A stretch of 64,000 bases of DNA from JAHJQZ01 sp963675235 (GTDB lineage Bacteria > Pseudomonadota > Alphaproteobacteria > Rhizobiales > Devosiaceae). Position 1 is the first letter of the stretch; the number at the start of each line of letters is the position of its first letter. The stretch lies in the NCBI GenBank assembly GCA_963675235.2, contig CAXXFU010000004.1:496001-560000 (forward strand). The letters are read 5' to 3'. The notes below the pieces were generated by a model that was not told the DNA's origin, did no database searches, and saw only the letters and a list, made by a program, of their open reading frames with translations. Below are positions 36,796-44,696 of the stretch, in pieces. Made by a program: the position numbers and the translations under genes.

Positions 36796-36824
36796 CGGCG
36801 GCGCTTGTGCGCCGCCGTTTTGTT
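36796..36824 (+). terminator. Intrinsic terminator after katG
   Basis: CGGCGGCGC (36796-36804) and GCGCCGCCG (36809-36817) form a 9-bp GC stem with a TTGT loop, followed by TTTTGTT. It is 25 bp after the katG stop. Confidence 0.9.
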
Positions 36825-36956
36825 GTGCGCCTGAGGCAATGCCAGAATGTCGCAGACGAACTTGCCCTCGTGGCCGTATCGGGTTACTGAGCCCCTCCTT
36901 TCCGCCCCGCCTGCAAATCCCGCGCATCCGCCGCGGCAGACATCTGGACCAGTTTT

Positions 36957-38561
36957 TTGCTTCAACGCTTCCTCGCCGCCGGCGCCGAAGGCTTTTCGGT
37001 GCCGTCCTCCGCGCAATTGCGCACGGACATCCTGTCCGGCCTTACCGTCGCACTGGCGCTTGTTCCCGAGGCCGTCGCCTTTTCCTTCGTCGCGGGCGTG
37101 CATCCGCTTGTCGGGCTTTACGCCGCTTTCGCCATCGGCCTGATCACCGGCCTGATCGGCGGCCGGCCAGGCATGATCTCCGGCGCGACCGGTGCGTTGG
37201 CCGTCGTCATGGTGTCGCTGGTCAGCCAGCATGGCGTCGAGTACCTGTTCGCCACTGTCGTCCTGATGGGTCTGATCCAGATTGTCGTCGGCATCATGCA
37301 TTGGGGCAAGTTCATGCGGCTGGTGCCGCATCCGGTGATGCTCGGCTTCGTCAACGGACTGGCCATCGTCATCTTCCTGGCCCAGCTCAGCCATTTCCAG
37401 ACTGGCGGCGAAGCAGCGGGGCACGGTCTCGGCGGCGGCGAATGGATGAGCGGCCTGCCGCTTTATCTCATGATCGGCCTGACCGTGCTGACCATGGCCG
37501 TCATCCAGTTTGCCCCGCGCGCCGTCACCAAGTTCATTCCGGCGCCGCTGCTTGGCATCCTGATCGTCTCGGCAATCGTCATCGGGTTGGGGCTGGATGT
37601 GCGCAAGGTCGGCGATCTCAGCTCCATCCAGGGCGGCCTGCCGAGCTTTCACATCCCCATGGTGCCGCTGACCTGGGAAACGCTGACGATCATTGGCCCC
37701 TACGCCATCATCCTCGCTGCGATCGGGCTGATCGAGTCGCTGCTGACGCTCAATCTGGTCGGCGAAATGACCAATACCCGTGGCGGCGCCTCCAAGGAGT
37801 GCGTCGCTCAGGGCACGGCCAATATCGTCACCGGATTCATAGGCGGCATGGGCGGTTGCGCCATGATCGGCCAGTCGATGATCAATGTGAAATCGGGTGG
37901 ACGCACGCGCTGGGCTGCGATTTCGGCGGCGCTGTTCCTGCTCGGCTTCATCGTCTTCGCCTCAGGACTGATCGAGCAGATCCCGCTCGCCGCGCTGGTC
38001 GGGGTGATGTTCATGGTGGTCATCGGCACCTTCGCCTGGCGCTCGGTCACCATCATGTCGCGTGTGCCACTCTCGGATGCGCTCGTCATCGTGCTGGTGA
38101 CCATCGTCACCGTCATGACCGACCTGGCCACTGCCGTCGTCGTCGGCGTCATCATTTCGGCCCTGGTCTATGCCTGGACGGCCTCGACGCACATGCGCGC
38201 CACGACAGTCAACGCGCCCTCACAAAAGGATGTGAAGGTCTACCGGCTCAGTGGCCCGCTGTTCTTCGGTTCGGTGGAAAGCTTCAACCACATCTTCGAC
38301 CCGGAAAATGATCCGGCGACGGTGATCATCGATTTCATGGAATCGCGTGTCTTCGACCATTCCGGCCTGCAGGCCATCGACGCCCTGGCTGCCCGGTACC
38401 AGGCGCACGGCACAAGACTGAAGCTGCGCCACCTTTCCGCCGATTGCCGCGATCTCCTGAGCAAGGCCGGTCAGTTGATCGAACCTGAACCCGACGATCC
38501 GAGCTATGGCGTTGCCGTCGACTACGACATCAATCTCGGCCGGCTTCACACCGGGCACTAG
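36957..38561 (+). CDS. SulP-family anion transporter with STAS domain
   Basis: SulP proteins carry sulfate, bicarbonate or other anions. The 534-residue product has about ten or more membrane segments, starting with the family motif LSGLTVALALVPEAVAFSFV, and a cytoplasmic STAS domain at the C-terminus (PATVIIDFMESRVFDHSGLQ, about residues 440-525). The listed start is a TTG at 36957; a GTG 15 codons later would also keep the whole transport domain, so the N-terminus is uncertain. The substrate cannot be told from the sequence; no carbonic anhydrase or sulfur genes adjoin it. Confidence 0.9.
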   Translation: MLQRFLAAGAEGFSVPSSAQLRTDILSGLTVALALVPEAVAFSFVAGVHPLVGLYAAFAIGLITGLIGGRPGMISGATGALAVVMVSLVSQHGVEYLFATVVLMGLIQIVVGIMHWGKFMRLVPHPVMLGFVNGLAIVIFLAQLSHFQTGGEAAGHGLGGGEWMSGLPLYLMIGLTVLTMAVIQFAPRAVTKFIPAPLLGILIVSAIVIGLGLDVRKVGDLSSIQGGLPSFHIPMVPLTWETLTIIGPYAIILAAIGLIESLLTLNLVGEMTNTRGGASKECVAQGTANIVTGFIGGMGGCAMIGQSMINVKSGGRTRWAAISAALFLLGFIVFASGLIEQIPLAALVGVMFMVVIGTFAWRSVTIMSRVPLSDALVIVLVTIVTVMTDLATAVVVGVIISALVYAWTASTHMRATTVNAPSQKDVKVYRLSGPLFFGSVESFNHIFDPENDPATVIIDFMESRVFDHSGLQAIDALAARYQAHGTRLKLRHLSADCRDLLSKAGQLIEPEPDDPSYGVAVDYDINLGRLHTGH

Positions 38562-38579
38562 GCCGGTTCAGCAGCTCGG

Positions 38580-38603
38580 GGCGGCAGGCGGCTGCCTGCC
38601 GCC
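38580..38603. terminator. Perfect 10-bp hairpin between converging genes
   Basis: GGCGGCAGGC (38580-38589) and GCCTGCCGCC (38594-38603) form a perfect stem with a GGCT loop, midway between the SulP stop and the LysM-protein stop. There is no T-tract, but the position suggests a bidirectional transcript end. Confidence 0.55.
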
Positions 38604-38623
38604 ACTCCGGACAGGCGAGAAAC

Positions 38624-39121
38624 TCAGTCGCCCGGGATCATCAGCTTGTCGCCGGGATGGATCATCATCGCGTCGCCGAGCATGTCGGAATTGGCCGCGA
38701 CGATCTCGGGATAGCGGTCGCCGTCGCACAGGGTAGCCGCCGCGATCTTCCACAACGAGTCACCAACCTTGACGGTGTAGGATCCCATCATCATGTCGTC
38801 ACCCGACATGGTGTCGGACTTAATCGTGTCATCGGCCATGGCCATGCCATCCGAGGCCATGTCGTCACTCTTCATCGTGTCTTCAGCCATCATGGCGTCA
38901 TCGCCTTTCATGGCGTCGTCGGCCATTGCCATATCGTCCCCGGCCATGTCGTCGGCCATCATGGCATCATCGCTCATTTCCATGGTGTCCTTGGCCATTG
39001 TGTCCTTGGCCATCGCCTTGGTGTCGCACATGCTCGCCGCAGCGCTGGCCGAGCCAGTGGCGGCAAGTATGGCGATCAGCGCCGCACCGGTCAGGGCGGC
39101 AGTCGTGGTGGCAAGTTTCAT
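38624..39121 (-). CDS. Exported Met/Asp-rich protein with C-terminal LysM domain
   Basis: The 165-residue product has a signal peptide (TGAALIAILAATGSASA), then a low-complexity stretch of about 85 residues (32-115) made almost only of Met, Asp, Ala, Lys, Ser and Gly in units such as DDMAMADDAM and KDTMAKDTM, and then a LysM domain (YTVKVGDSLWKIAAATLCDG ... IHPGDKLMIPG). LysM binds peptidoglycan, so the protein is probably held at the cell wall. The repeat recalls MxKDx pentapeptide-repeat secreted proteins. Metal binding or an extended spacer are both possible. Function unknown. Confidence 0.82.
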   Translation of the reverse strand: MKLATTTAALTGAALIAILAATGSASAAASMCDTKAMAKDTMAKDTMEMSDDAMMADDMAGDDMAMADDAMKGDDAMMAEDTMKSDDMASDGMAMADDTIKSDTMSGDDMMMGSYTVKVGDSLWKIAAATLCDGDRYPEIVAANSDMLGDAMMIHPGDKLMIPGD

Positions 39122-39262
39122 CGGTGATTTCCCCGCGAGTTTGATCGGACGGCCATACGCCGCCCGCTGGACCGACCCTAGGACGGCCGGCGCCGGACCC
39201 GGCCATCAAGCCTGATCACGCCTTCTTGCCTCACAGGTGAGTGAGCGGAACGTGAATGCGCC

Positions 39263-39940
39263 TCAGTTCCGGAGATAGGCGAGCAGATCCCTGAGATTTC
39301 GCCCCTCGCCTGCGGGCCGGACCCCGAGCTTGTCGAGCGGATTGCCGGCGCGGTTGACCCAAAACGCCTTGTATCCGTACCAGGTGGCGCCGCAGACATC
39401 CCAGCCATTGGAAGAAACGAAACCGATTTCCGAGGCCGGACAACCAAAGGCGGCCGGGCCGATCGAATAGGCTTCCGGCGTCGGCTTGAACCGGCCGACG
39501 GTGTCGATGCTCAGCAGGTGGTCGAACAGACCGGTCAGCCCGGCATGTGCAACCAGCGTTTCAAGCTGGTCCGGCGTGCCATTGGACAGAATGGCGATCG
39601 GCATTCCGCGCTCCTTGAGCGATTCGAGCACCTCCTGGACCTCGGGATAGGCGGTCAGGTGCTCGTATTGCGCCATCAGCGCCTTGCGCTGTTCGTCCCC
39701 GAGCGCCAGACCGAGTTTTTCGGCGGCAAAGACCAGACCATCCTCGGTGACCTGGCGGAAATTGACATATTGGTCTCCGAGCGTACGCATGCGCGTGTAG
39801 TCGATCTGCGCCACGCGCCAGATTTCGCTGAGGGTGACGCCGGCATCCGGATAGAAGGCCTCGGCCAGCGCCGCCACCGAATGCACGTCGAAAAGCGTGC
39901 CATAGGCGTCGAATGCGATGGCCTTGATCAATTGCGGCAT
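39263..39940 (-). CDS. L-2-haloacid dehalogenase (HAD superfamily, type II)
   Basis: Type II haloacid dehalogenases replace halogen at C2 of L-2-haloacids using an Asp nucleophile. The 225-residue product has FDAYGTLFD (Asp nucleophile), ILSNGTPDQLE, GRFKPTPEAY (Lys) and FVSSNGWDVCGATWYGYKAF with WVNR, the set diagnostic of this subfamily. The ATG at 39940 has a GAGAGGG site; 16 open codons before it lack support. Divergent from the ABC binding protein gene. Confidence 0.9.
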   Translation of the reverse strand: MPQLIKAIAFDAYGTLFDVHSVAALAEAFYPDAGVTLSEIWRVAQIDYTRMRTLGDQYVNFRQVTEDGLVFAAEKLGLALGDEQRKALMAQYEHLTAYPEVQEVLESLKERGMPIAILSNGTPDQLETLVAHAGLTGLFDHLLSIDTVGRFKPTPEAYSIGPAAFGCPASEIGFVSSNGWDVCGATWYGYKAFWVNRAGNPLDKLGVRPAGEGRNLRDLLAYLRN

Positions 39941-40037
39941 GAGGTCCCTCTCCAGGCTTGGGTTTGCTATGGGCAAGACGCCCACCAATGGCTAATCTCC
40001 CGGCGAACTTACCACACCAACGGGAGATCACTGCCTC

Positions 40038-40835
40038 ATGAAACGTCTCGCAACCCTCGCCCTCGCCGGGCTCGCCGCCATTGGCTTCGCCGCAAGTGCC
40101 GGTGCCGCCGAACTGCCGGACCTTCAGGGCAAAACCATCGTCGCCGTCACCGAGAACGCCTACATGCCGCTCAATTTCGCCGATCCTGCGACCGGCGAAG
40201 GCATCGGCTGGGAATATGACGCCATGAACGAGATCGCCAAGCGGCTCAATGCCAAGGTCGACTGGCAGCTGTCGAGCTGGGACACGATGATCCAGGCCGT
40301 GCATGACGGCCAGTTCGATGTCGGCATGGACGGCATCACCATCACCGACGAGCGCAAGTCCCAGGTCGATTTCTCCGACCCCTACATGGTCTCCCAGCAG
40401 TTCATGATGGTCCGCGCCGACGAGGAGCGCATCGAAGGACCGGATTCGTTCTCGGCCGAACCCGACCTGCTGATCGGCGCCCAGGCCGGTACCACCAATT
40501 TCTACGTCGCGGTCTATGACGTGCTCGATGGCGACGAAGCCAATCCGCGCATCAAGCTGTTCGACACCTTTGGTGCGAGCATGCAGGCGCTGAAGTCGGG
40601 CGATGTCGACATGGTGCTCATGGACCAGACCTCGGCCAACGGCTACATCGGCGCCAATCCCGGGGCCTTCAAGATCGTCGGCGGGCCGCTCGGCACCGAA
40701 GAGTTCGGCTTCATCCTCACCCCCGGCTCCGAGCTGACCGCGCCGATCAACGCCGCGCTGGCTTCGATGAAGGAAGACGGCACGCTCGATGCCCTCAACA
40801 CCAAGTGGCTCTACGAATACAGCGCCAACCAGTAG
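40038..40835 (+). CDS. Amino-acid ABC transporter substrate-binding protein
   Basis: This is a periplasmic family 3 solute-binding protein of 265 residues, with a signal peptide (MKRLATLALAGLAAIGFAAS, cleavage near AGA-AELP). Typical segments are GIGWEYDAMNEIAKRLNAKV, DVGMDGITITDERKSQVDFS and ALKSGDVDMVLMDQTSANGY. The permease follows 71 bp later. The likely ligand is a polar amino acid, but it cannot be specified. Confidence 0.92.
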   Translation: MKRLATLALAGLAAIGFAASAGAAELPDLQGKTIVAVTENAYMPLNFADPATGEGIGWEYDAMNEIAKRLNAKVDWQLSSWDTMIQAVHDGQFDVGMDGITITDERKSQVDFSDPYMVSQQFMMVRADEERIEGPDSFSAEPDLLIGAQAGTTNFYVAVYDVLDGDEANPRIKLFDTFGASMQALKSGDVDMVLMDQTSANGYIGANPGAFKIVGGPLGTEEFGFILTPGSELTAPINAALASMKEDGTLDALNTKWLYEYSANQ

Positions 40836-40853
40836 GCCACACCCAAGGGACAA

Positions 40854-40899
40854 GGCCCGCGATTTGCCGATACGATCACCGATCGGGCACTCGCGGGCC
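40854..40899 (+). other. Stem-loop between binding protein and permease genes
   Basis: GGCCCGCGA (40854-40862) and TCGCGGGCC (40891-40899) are perfect 9-bp arms around a 28-base loop, just after the binding-protein stop. In ABC operons such hairpins often stabilise the upstream mRNA or cut read-through, giving more binding protein than permease. That role is inferred here. Confidence 0.6.
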
Positions 40900-40906
40900 G
40901 GTTTTC

Positions 40907-41740
40907 ATGATTTCTTCCCCGCACAAACCGACCAAGACGAAACGGGAGATCCCGTTCTGGCTGCTGGCCATCGGCCTGATCGGCGTGTTGATCCTGTGGG
41001 GGATCAGCGTCGACAGTGACTATTCGACGATTTTCTGGGCCCTCAAGAACGGTGTGCTGACGACGTTGTGGGTGACGCTGGTCGCCTTCTTTCTTGCCTC
41101 GGCCTTCGGCATGGTGCTGGCGCTGATGCGGCTGTCGCGCTTCCGCGTGCTCAGGGAAATCGCCACCTTCTACGTCGAGATCGTCCGCGGCATCCCGATC
41201 CTGGTGATGCTGTTCTACATCGCCTTCGTCGGGGCGCCCTGGTTCGTCGCGGTCTACAACGACGCCCTGGCCGCCCTCGGTCTCACCGACATCCTGCCGG
41301 CGCTGTCGGTCCGGCATTTCGACTTCACCTGGCGGGCGATCTTCGCATTGATGCTTGCCTACGCGGCCTTTCTGGCCGAGATCTTCCGGGCCGGCCTGCA
41401 GGCGGTCGACAGAGGCCAGATCGAGGCCGCCCAGGCCCTCGGCCTCAAGCGATTCGCCATCTTCCGGCTGATCCAGGGACCGCAGGCCATGAGGATCATC
41501 CTGCCGCCCTACGGCAACGACTTCGTCTCGATGATCAAGGACTCCGCCCTCGTCTCGGCGCTCGGGGTGCAGGACATCACCCAGCTCGGCAAGGTCTACT
41601 CGGCCTCGACCTTCAAGTTCTTCGAGACCTATAACGTCGTGGCGTTTCTTTACCTCGTGATGACGATTTCCTTGTCACTTCTCATCCGCATGGTGGAAAA
41701 GCGGATGCAACGCACCGATATGGAGCGGACCAACCGCTGA
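40907..41740 (+). CDS. Amino-acid ABC transporter permease
   Basis: The 277-residue product is a HisM/GlnP-type permease: membrane segments including IPFWLLAIGLIGVLILWG and TTLWVTLVAFFLASAFGMVL, the family segment FYVEIVRGIPILVMLFYIAF, and the ATPase-contact EAA loop (QIEAAQALGLKRFAIFRLIQ). The ATG at 40907 is used; the frame is open further upstream into the binding-protein gene. No ATP-binding subunit gene follows: the next gene is a clpP paralogue. Confidence 0.92.
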   Translation: MISSPHKPTKTKREIPFWLLAIGLIGVLILWGISVDSDYSTIFWALKNGVLTTLWVTLVAFFLASAFGMVLALMRLSRFRVLREIATFYVEIVRGIPILVMLFYIAFVGAPWFVAVYNDALAALGLTDILPALSVRHFDFTWRAIFALMLAYAAFLAEIFRAGLQAVDRGQIEAAQALGLKRFAIFRLIQGPQAMRIILPPYGNDFVSMIKDSALVSALGVQDITQLGKVYSASTFKFFETYNVVAFLYLVMTISLSLLIRMVEKRMQRTDMERTNR

Positions 41741-41835
41741 CACTTCACGGGATTTGCCTTGCGGCCGGACGGCGCATTAGCGTTGGCCCCGAAACGCGAT
41801 TCGCCACAAACGCGACGTTCAAAGGATTGCACCAG

Positions 41836-42474
41836 ATGACCTCGATATTGGGTTCTATCACCCGCCTCGACGACGAAGACGACAAGAAGGACAAGGAAGA
41901 AGGCCAGGCCCTGCCCTCCAAGATCGTCGAGGAAACGCTGTTCAAGAAGCGGCATGTCCTCATCACCGGCACGATCAACGATAAGGTGGCCCGCGCCACC
42001 GTCGAGCGCTTGCTGGCGCTTTCCGCCGACAGCGACGAACCGATCAATGTCTTCATCTCATCGCCGGGTGGTCATGTCGAAAGCGGCGACATGATCCATG
42101 ACGCGCTGAAATTCATCACCCCGGAAGTCCGTTGCATCGGCTCGGGATGGGTGGCGAGCGCCGGCGCGCTGATCTTCATCGGCGCCGAGAAGAAGAACCG
42201 CTTCTGCATGCCCAACACGCGCTTCCTGATCCACCAGCCCTCGGGTGGCGTCGGCGGCTCGGCCACCGACATCCAGATCCAGGCCAAGCAGATCGAGATC
42301 ATGCGCAACCGCCTCAACAAGCTGTTCGCAGAAGCAACGGGCCAGAAGCTCGAGAAGATCGAAGCCGACATGGAACGCGACTATTGGATGAACACCGACG
42401 AGGCCATCGCCTACGGGCTGCTTGGCAAGGTCGTGAAGTCCGAAGCCGAACTGGCGGCAGCCACCAAGGGCTGA
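41836..42474 (+). CDS. ClpP-family serine protease (paralogue)
   Basis: The 212-residue product is a Clp proteolytic-subunit homologue with an acidic, charged N-terminal extension (RLDDEDDKKDKEEGQ). The catalytic Ser is in GSGWVASAGALIF, His in FLIHQPSGG, and the Asp in ERDYWM. The N-terminal and Ser regions differ from the main housekeeping ClpP, and no clpX or tig gene is nearby, so it is probably an accessory paralogue. ATG at 41836 with AAAGGA nine bases upstream. A hairpin terminator follows. Confidence 0.88.
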   Translation: MTSILGSITRLDDEDDKKDKEEGQALPSKIVEETLFKKRHVLITGTINDKVARATVERLLALSADSDEPINVFISSPGGHVESGDMIHDALKFITPEVRCIGSGWVASAGALIFIGAEKKNRFCMPNTRFLIHQPSGGVGGSATDIQIQAKQIEIMRNRLNKLFAEATGQKLEKIEADMERDYWMNTDEAIAYGLLGKVVKSEAELAAATKG

Positions 42475-42489
42475 TTTAGCCCACAGATT

Positions 42490-42515
42490 GCCCGCGCGCC
42501 TTGCGTGCGGGCTTT
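42490..42515 (+). terminator. Hairpin terminator after the clpP paralogue
   Basis: GCCCGC (42490-42495) and GCGGGC (42507-42512), extended by inner pairs, form a GC-rich stem 15 bp after the stop, followed by a short TTT. Confidence 0.65.
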
Positions 42516-42564
42516 CCCGACCCCATCTGTTTGCCAATCGCTTGGCTACATTTGGGGTTTTTTC

Positions 42565-43077
42565 ATGAGAAAATTTCTTCTCGTTCTCGCCGCCGTTCTG
42601 GCTTTCGCCACCTATGCCCTGCCATCAATGGCCGAGGAAATCGGGCGGGTCGGCGTCGACTGGATCGGCAACGACATCGTCATCGATGCTATCGAGGACC
42701 CCAAGGTCGAAGGCGTGACCTGCCATGTCACCTATTTCGACCGCTCGCTGATCGATCGGCTTCAGCAGGGCAACTGGTTCGAAGACCCCTCCAACTCCGC
42801 CATCGACTGTTCCGAGACCGGCCCAATTACCGTCGGCAAGATTGCGCTCGACAAGGACGGCGAGGAAGTTTTCGAGGCCAAGCGTTCGCTGATCTTCAAA
42901 TCGCTGGTGGTCAACCGCATCTACGACAAGGACCACAACGCTCTCGTCTATCTTTCGCATACGCGCCAGGTGAACAAGGGCTCGGCCAAGATGGCGATTT
43001 CGGTGGTGCCGCTCAACGGCGCCGACGTCACCTGGCTGATGGATAAGCCAGGCGCCGAGGCCAAATCATCGGACTAA
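42565..43077 (+). CDS. creA: CreA family protein
   Basis: The 170-residue product has a signal peptide (LLVLAAVLAFATYALPSMA) and the strongly conserved CreA core (EIGRVGVDWIGNDIVIDAIE, VEGVTCHVTYFDRSLIDRLQ, GNWFEDPSNSAIDC, FEAKRSLIFKSLVVNRIYD). CreA is a periplasmic protein of unknown function named from the E. coli creABCD locus; no creBC genes are nearby. The ATG at 42565 gives a normal signal peptide. Confidence 0.92.
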   Translation: MRKFLLVLAAVLAFATYALPSMAEEIGRVGVDWIGNDIVIDAIEDPKVEGVTCHVTYFDRSLIDRLQQGNWFEDPSNSAIDCSETGPITVGKIALDKDGEEVFEAKRSLIFKSLVVNRIYDKDHNALVYLSHTRQVNKGSAKMAISVVPLNGADVTWLMDKPGAEAKSSD

Positions 43078-43311
43078 CCTGTCCAAAATCAGTGATGCGG
43101 CATACCAAACCGGCTTGACGAAACGGGCAAGAGCGGGACTACACTCCGCAACAGGTTTGCGTTTTAGACTTGTTCTAAAAACTGGATTGGCGCGGGACAG
43201 TTTGATTTTAAAAAGAAAATCCTGTTTGCCCGCTGCAATTCACCTTCGCCGAGCCCATATACTCGTCATCGAAACGCTCCTTTTGGAGCCCCACACATTC
43301 AGGAGGCCGCA

Positions 43312-43944
43312 ATGGCACTACTCATTGGCGATCCGGCACCGGATTTCGAAGCCGAAACCACCGAAGGCAAGATCCGTTTCCACGACTTCATCGACGGTCA
43401 TTGGGCCGTGATCTTCTCGCACCCGGCCGACTTCACCCCGGTGTGCACCACCGAGCTCGGCTATTCGGCCAAGCTGAAGCCGGAATTCGACAAGCGCGAC
43501 GTCAAGGTCATCGGCCTCAGCGTCGATCCGATCGAGGACCACAACGCCTGGATCGGCGATATCGAGGAAACCCAGGGCACCGCGGTCAACTTCCCGATGA
43601 TCGCCGACGCCGACGGCTCGGTCGCCACCGCCTATGGCATGATCCATCCGAATTCCGACGCCAAGCTGACTGTCAGGTCGCTGTTCGTCATCGGACCGGA
43701 CAAGAAGATCAAGCTCAAGATCGAGTATCCGCCGTCGACCGGCCGCAATTTCAACGAGGTCATTCGCGTCATCGACTCGCTGCAGGCATCGGCCAAATAC
43801 TCGGTCGCCACCCCGGCCAACTGGGAACCGGGCGATGACGTCATCGTCTCGCTCGCCGTGTCCGATGAGGAAGCCAACAAGCGCTTCGGCGGCTTCAAGG
43901 CGCCCAAGCCCTACCTGCGCATCATCCCGCAGCCCAAGGACTAG
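43312..43944 (+). CDS. 1-Cys peroxiredoxin (Prx6 class)
   Basis: This peroxidase reduces hydrogen peroxide and organic peroxides. The 210-residue product has the active-site motif HPADFTPVCTTELG with one peroxidatic Cys, and the long C-terminal domain of the Prx6/AhpC-like group (FNEVIRVIDSLQ, ATPANWEPGDDVIVSLAVSD). A perfect AGGAGG site precedes the ATG. It adds to the katG and msrA/msrB oxidative-stress set. The 234-bp gap upstream shows no recognisable gene. Confidence 0.95.
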   Translation: MALLIGDPAPDFEAETTEGKIRFHDFIDGHWAVIFSHPADFTPVCTTELGYSAKLKPEFDKRDVKVIGLSVDPIEDHNAWIGDIEETQGTAVNFPMIADADGSVATAYGMIHPNSDAKLTVRSLFVIGPDKKIKLKIEYPPSTGRNFNEVIRVIDSLQASAKYSVATPANWEPGDDVIVSLAVSDEEANKRFGGFKAPKPYLRIIPQPKD

Positions 43945-43966
43945 ATCTTCGGCTCCTGCCGAAACG

Positions 43967-43992
43967 AAGGGGGCCCTGGCGGCCCCCTTTTC
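43967..43992 (+). terminator. Intrinsic terminator after the peroxiredoxin gene
   Basis: AAGGGGGCC (43967-43975) and GGCCCCCTT (43981-43989) form a 9-bp stem with a CTGGC loop, followed by TTTCCTTT. It ends 6 bp or fewer before the stop codon of the converging DUF2799 gene and may serve both. Confidence 0.88.
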
Positions 43993-43994
43993 CT

Positions 43995-44579
43995 TTATCC
44001 GCTGATGCCAAGGGCGCTGAGCCGTTGGCGTTCCGCTTCGACAAGCCGGTTCAGGCTCCGCAGCAAGCGGTCGACGACGATCTGCTGATCGGAGATGTCC
44101 TCGCCAAGATCGCGAACGTCACGCGCCAGCGAACGTCGGGCGTCGGCATCGGTCGTTGCCGCCAGCTCGCCGAGCACATCGTCCAGTTCCGACTTCATCT
44201 CAACGATGCGCTGGCGCTCGGTGAAAACACGCCGGCCTTCATAATAGACGCGGTTGAAGCTGACACCGAGTTCGCCGGTGCAAACCTGGTAGTTGGGCCT
44301 GTCGGCCATGCCCTCGTCGGCAGCGCGGTCGAGCTGGCAATAGACCTTCAACCCTTCGGCGTGACCTGCCTCGTAGAGCTGGCGGCTCGGGGTAATGCCA
44401 TGTTCGGCGCAGGCCTTGACGTGCTCGCCGAACCGGCTTGTCGCATAGCCCTTGACGCCATCGGAGACGCCGATGCCGCGCCAGTCCCCGGCTTCGCATT
44501 GCGACTTGGTCAGCGTCGCGCAGCCGGACAACCAGGCGGTCAGAAACAGCGCAGCAATGGCGAGCAGCAGGCGTGCCAT
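43995..44579 (-). CDS. DUF2799 lipoprotein
   Basis: The 194-residue product has a lipoprotein signal with lipobox LSGC (Cys20) and the DUF2799 pattern (GDWRGIGVSDGVKGYATSRF, HVKACAEHGITPSRQLYEAG, GLKVYCQLDRA). The C-terminal half (about residues 120-190) is a charged predicted coiled coil. Function unknown. A GGAGAT site precedes the ATG. Confidence 0.88.
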   Translation of the reverse strand: MARLLLAIAALFLTAWLSGCATLTKSQCEAGDWRGIGVSDGVKGYATSRFGEHVKACAEHGITPSRQLYEAGHAEGLKVYCQLDRAADEGMADRPNYQVCTGELGVSFNRVYYEGRRVFTERQRIVEMKSELDDVLGELAATTDADARRSLARDVRDLGEDISDQQIVVDRLLRSLNRLVEAERQRLSALGISG

Positions 44580-44696
44580 GATTCATCTCCGTTTTCCCAG
44601 TCATGGCAAAAGGCTCGGCCCGGGGCAAGCACCGGCTTCAGCCGTTCTTAAGTCCTGCCGGGGCAAACTGGCGCACCGACCCTTCCGCCGCGGCGC

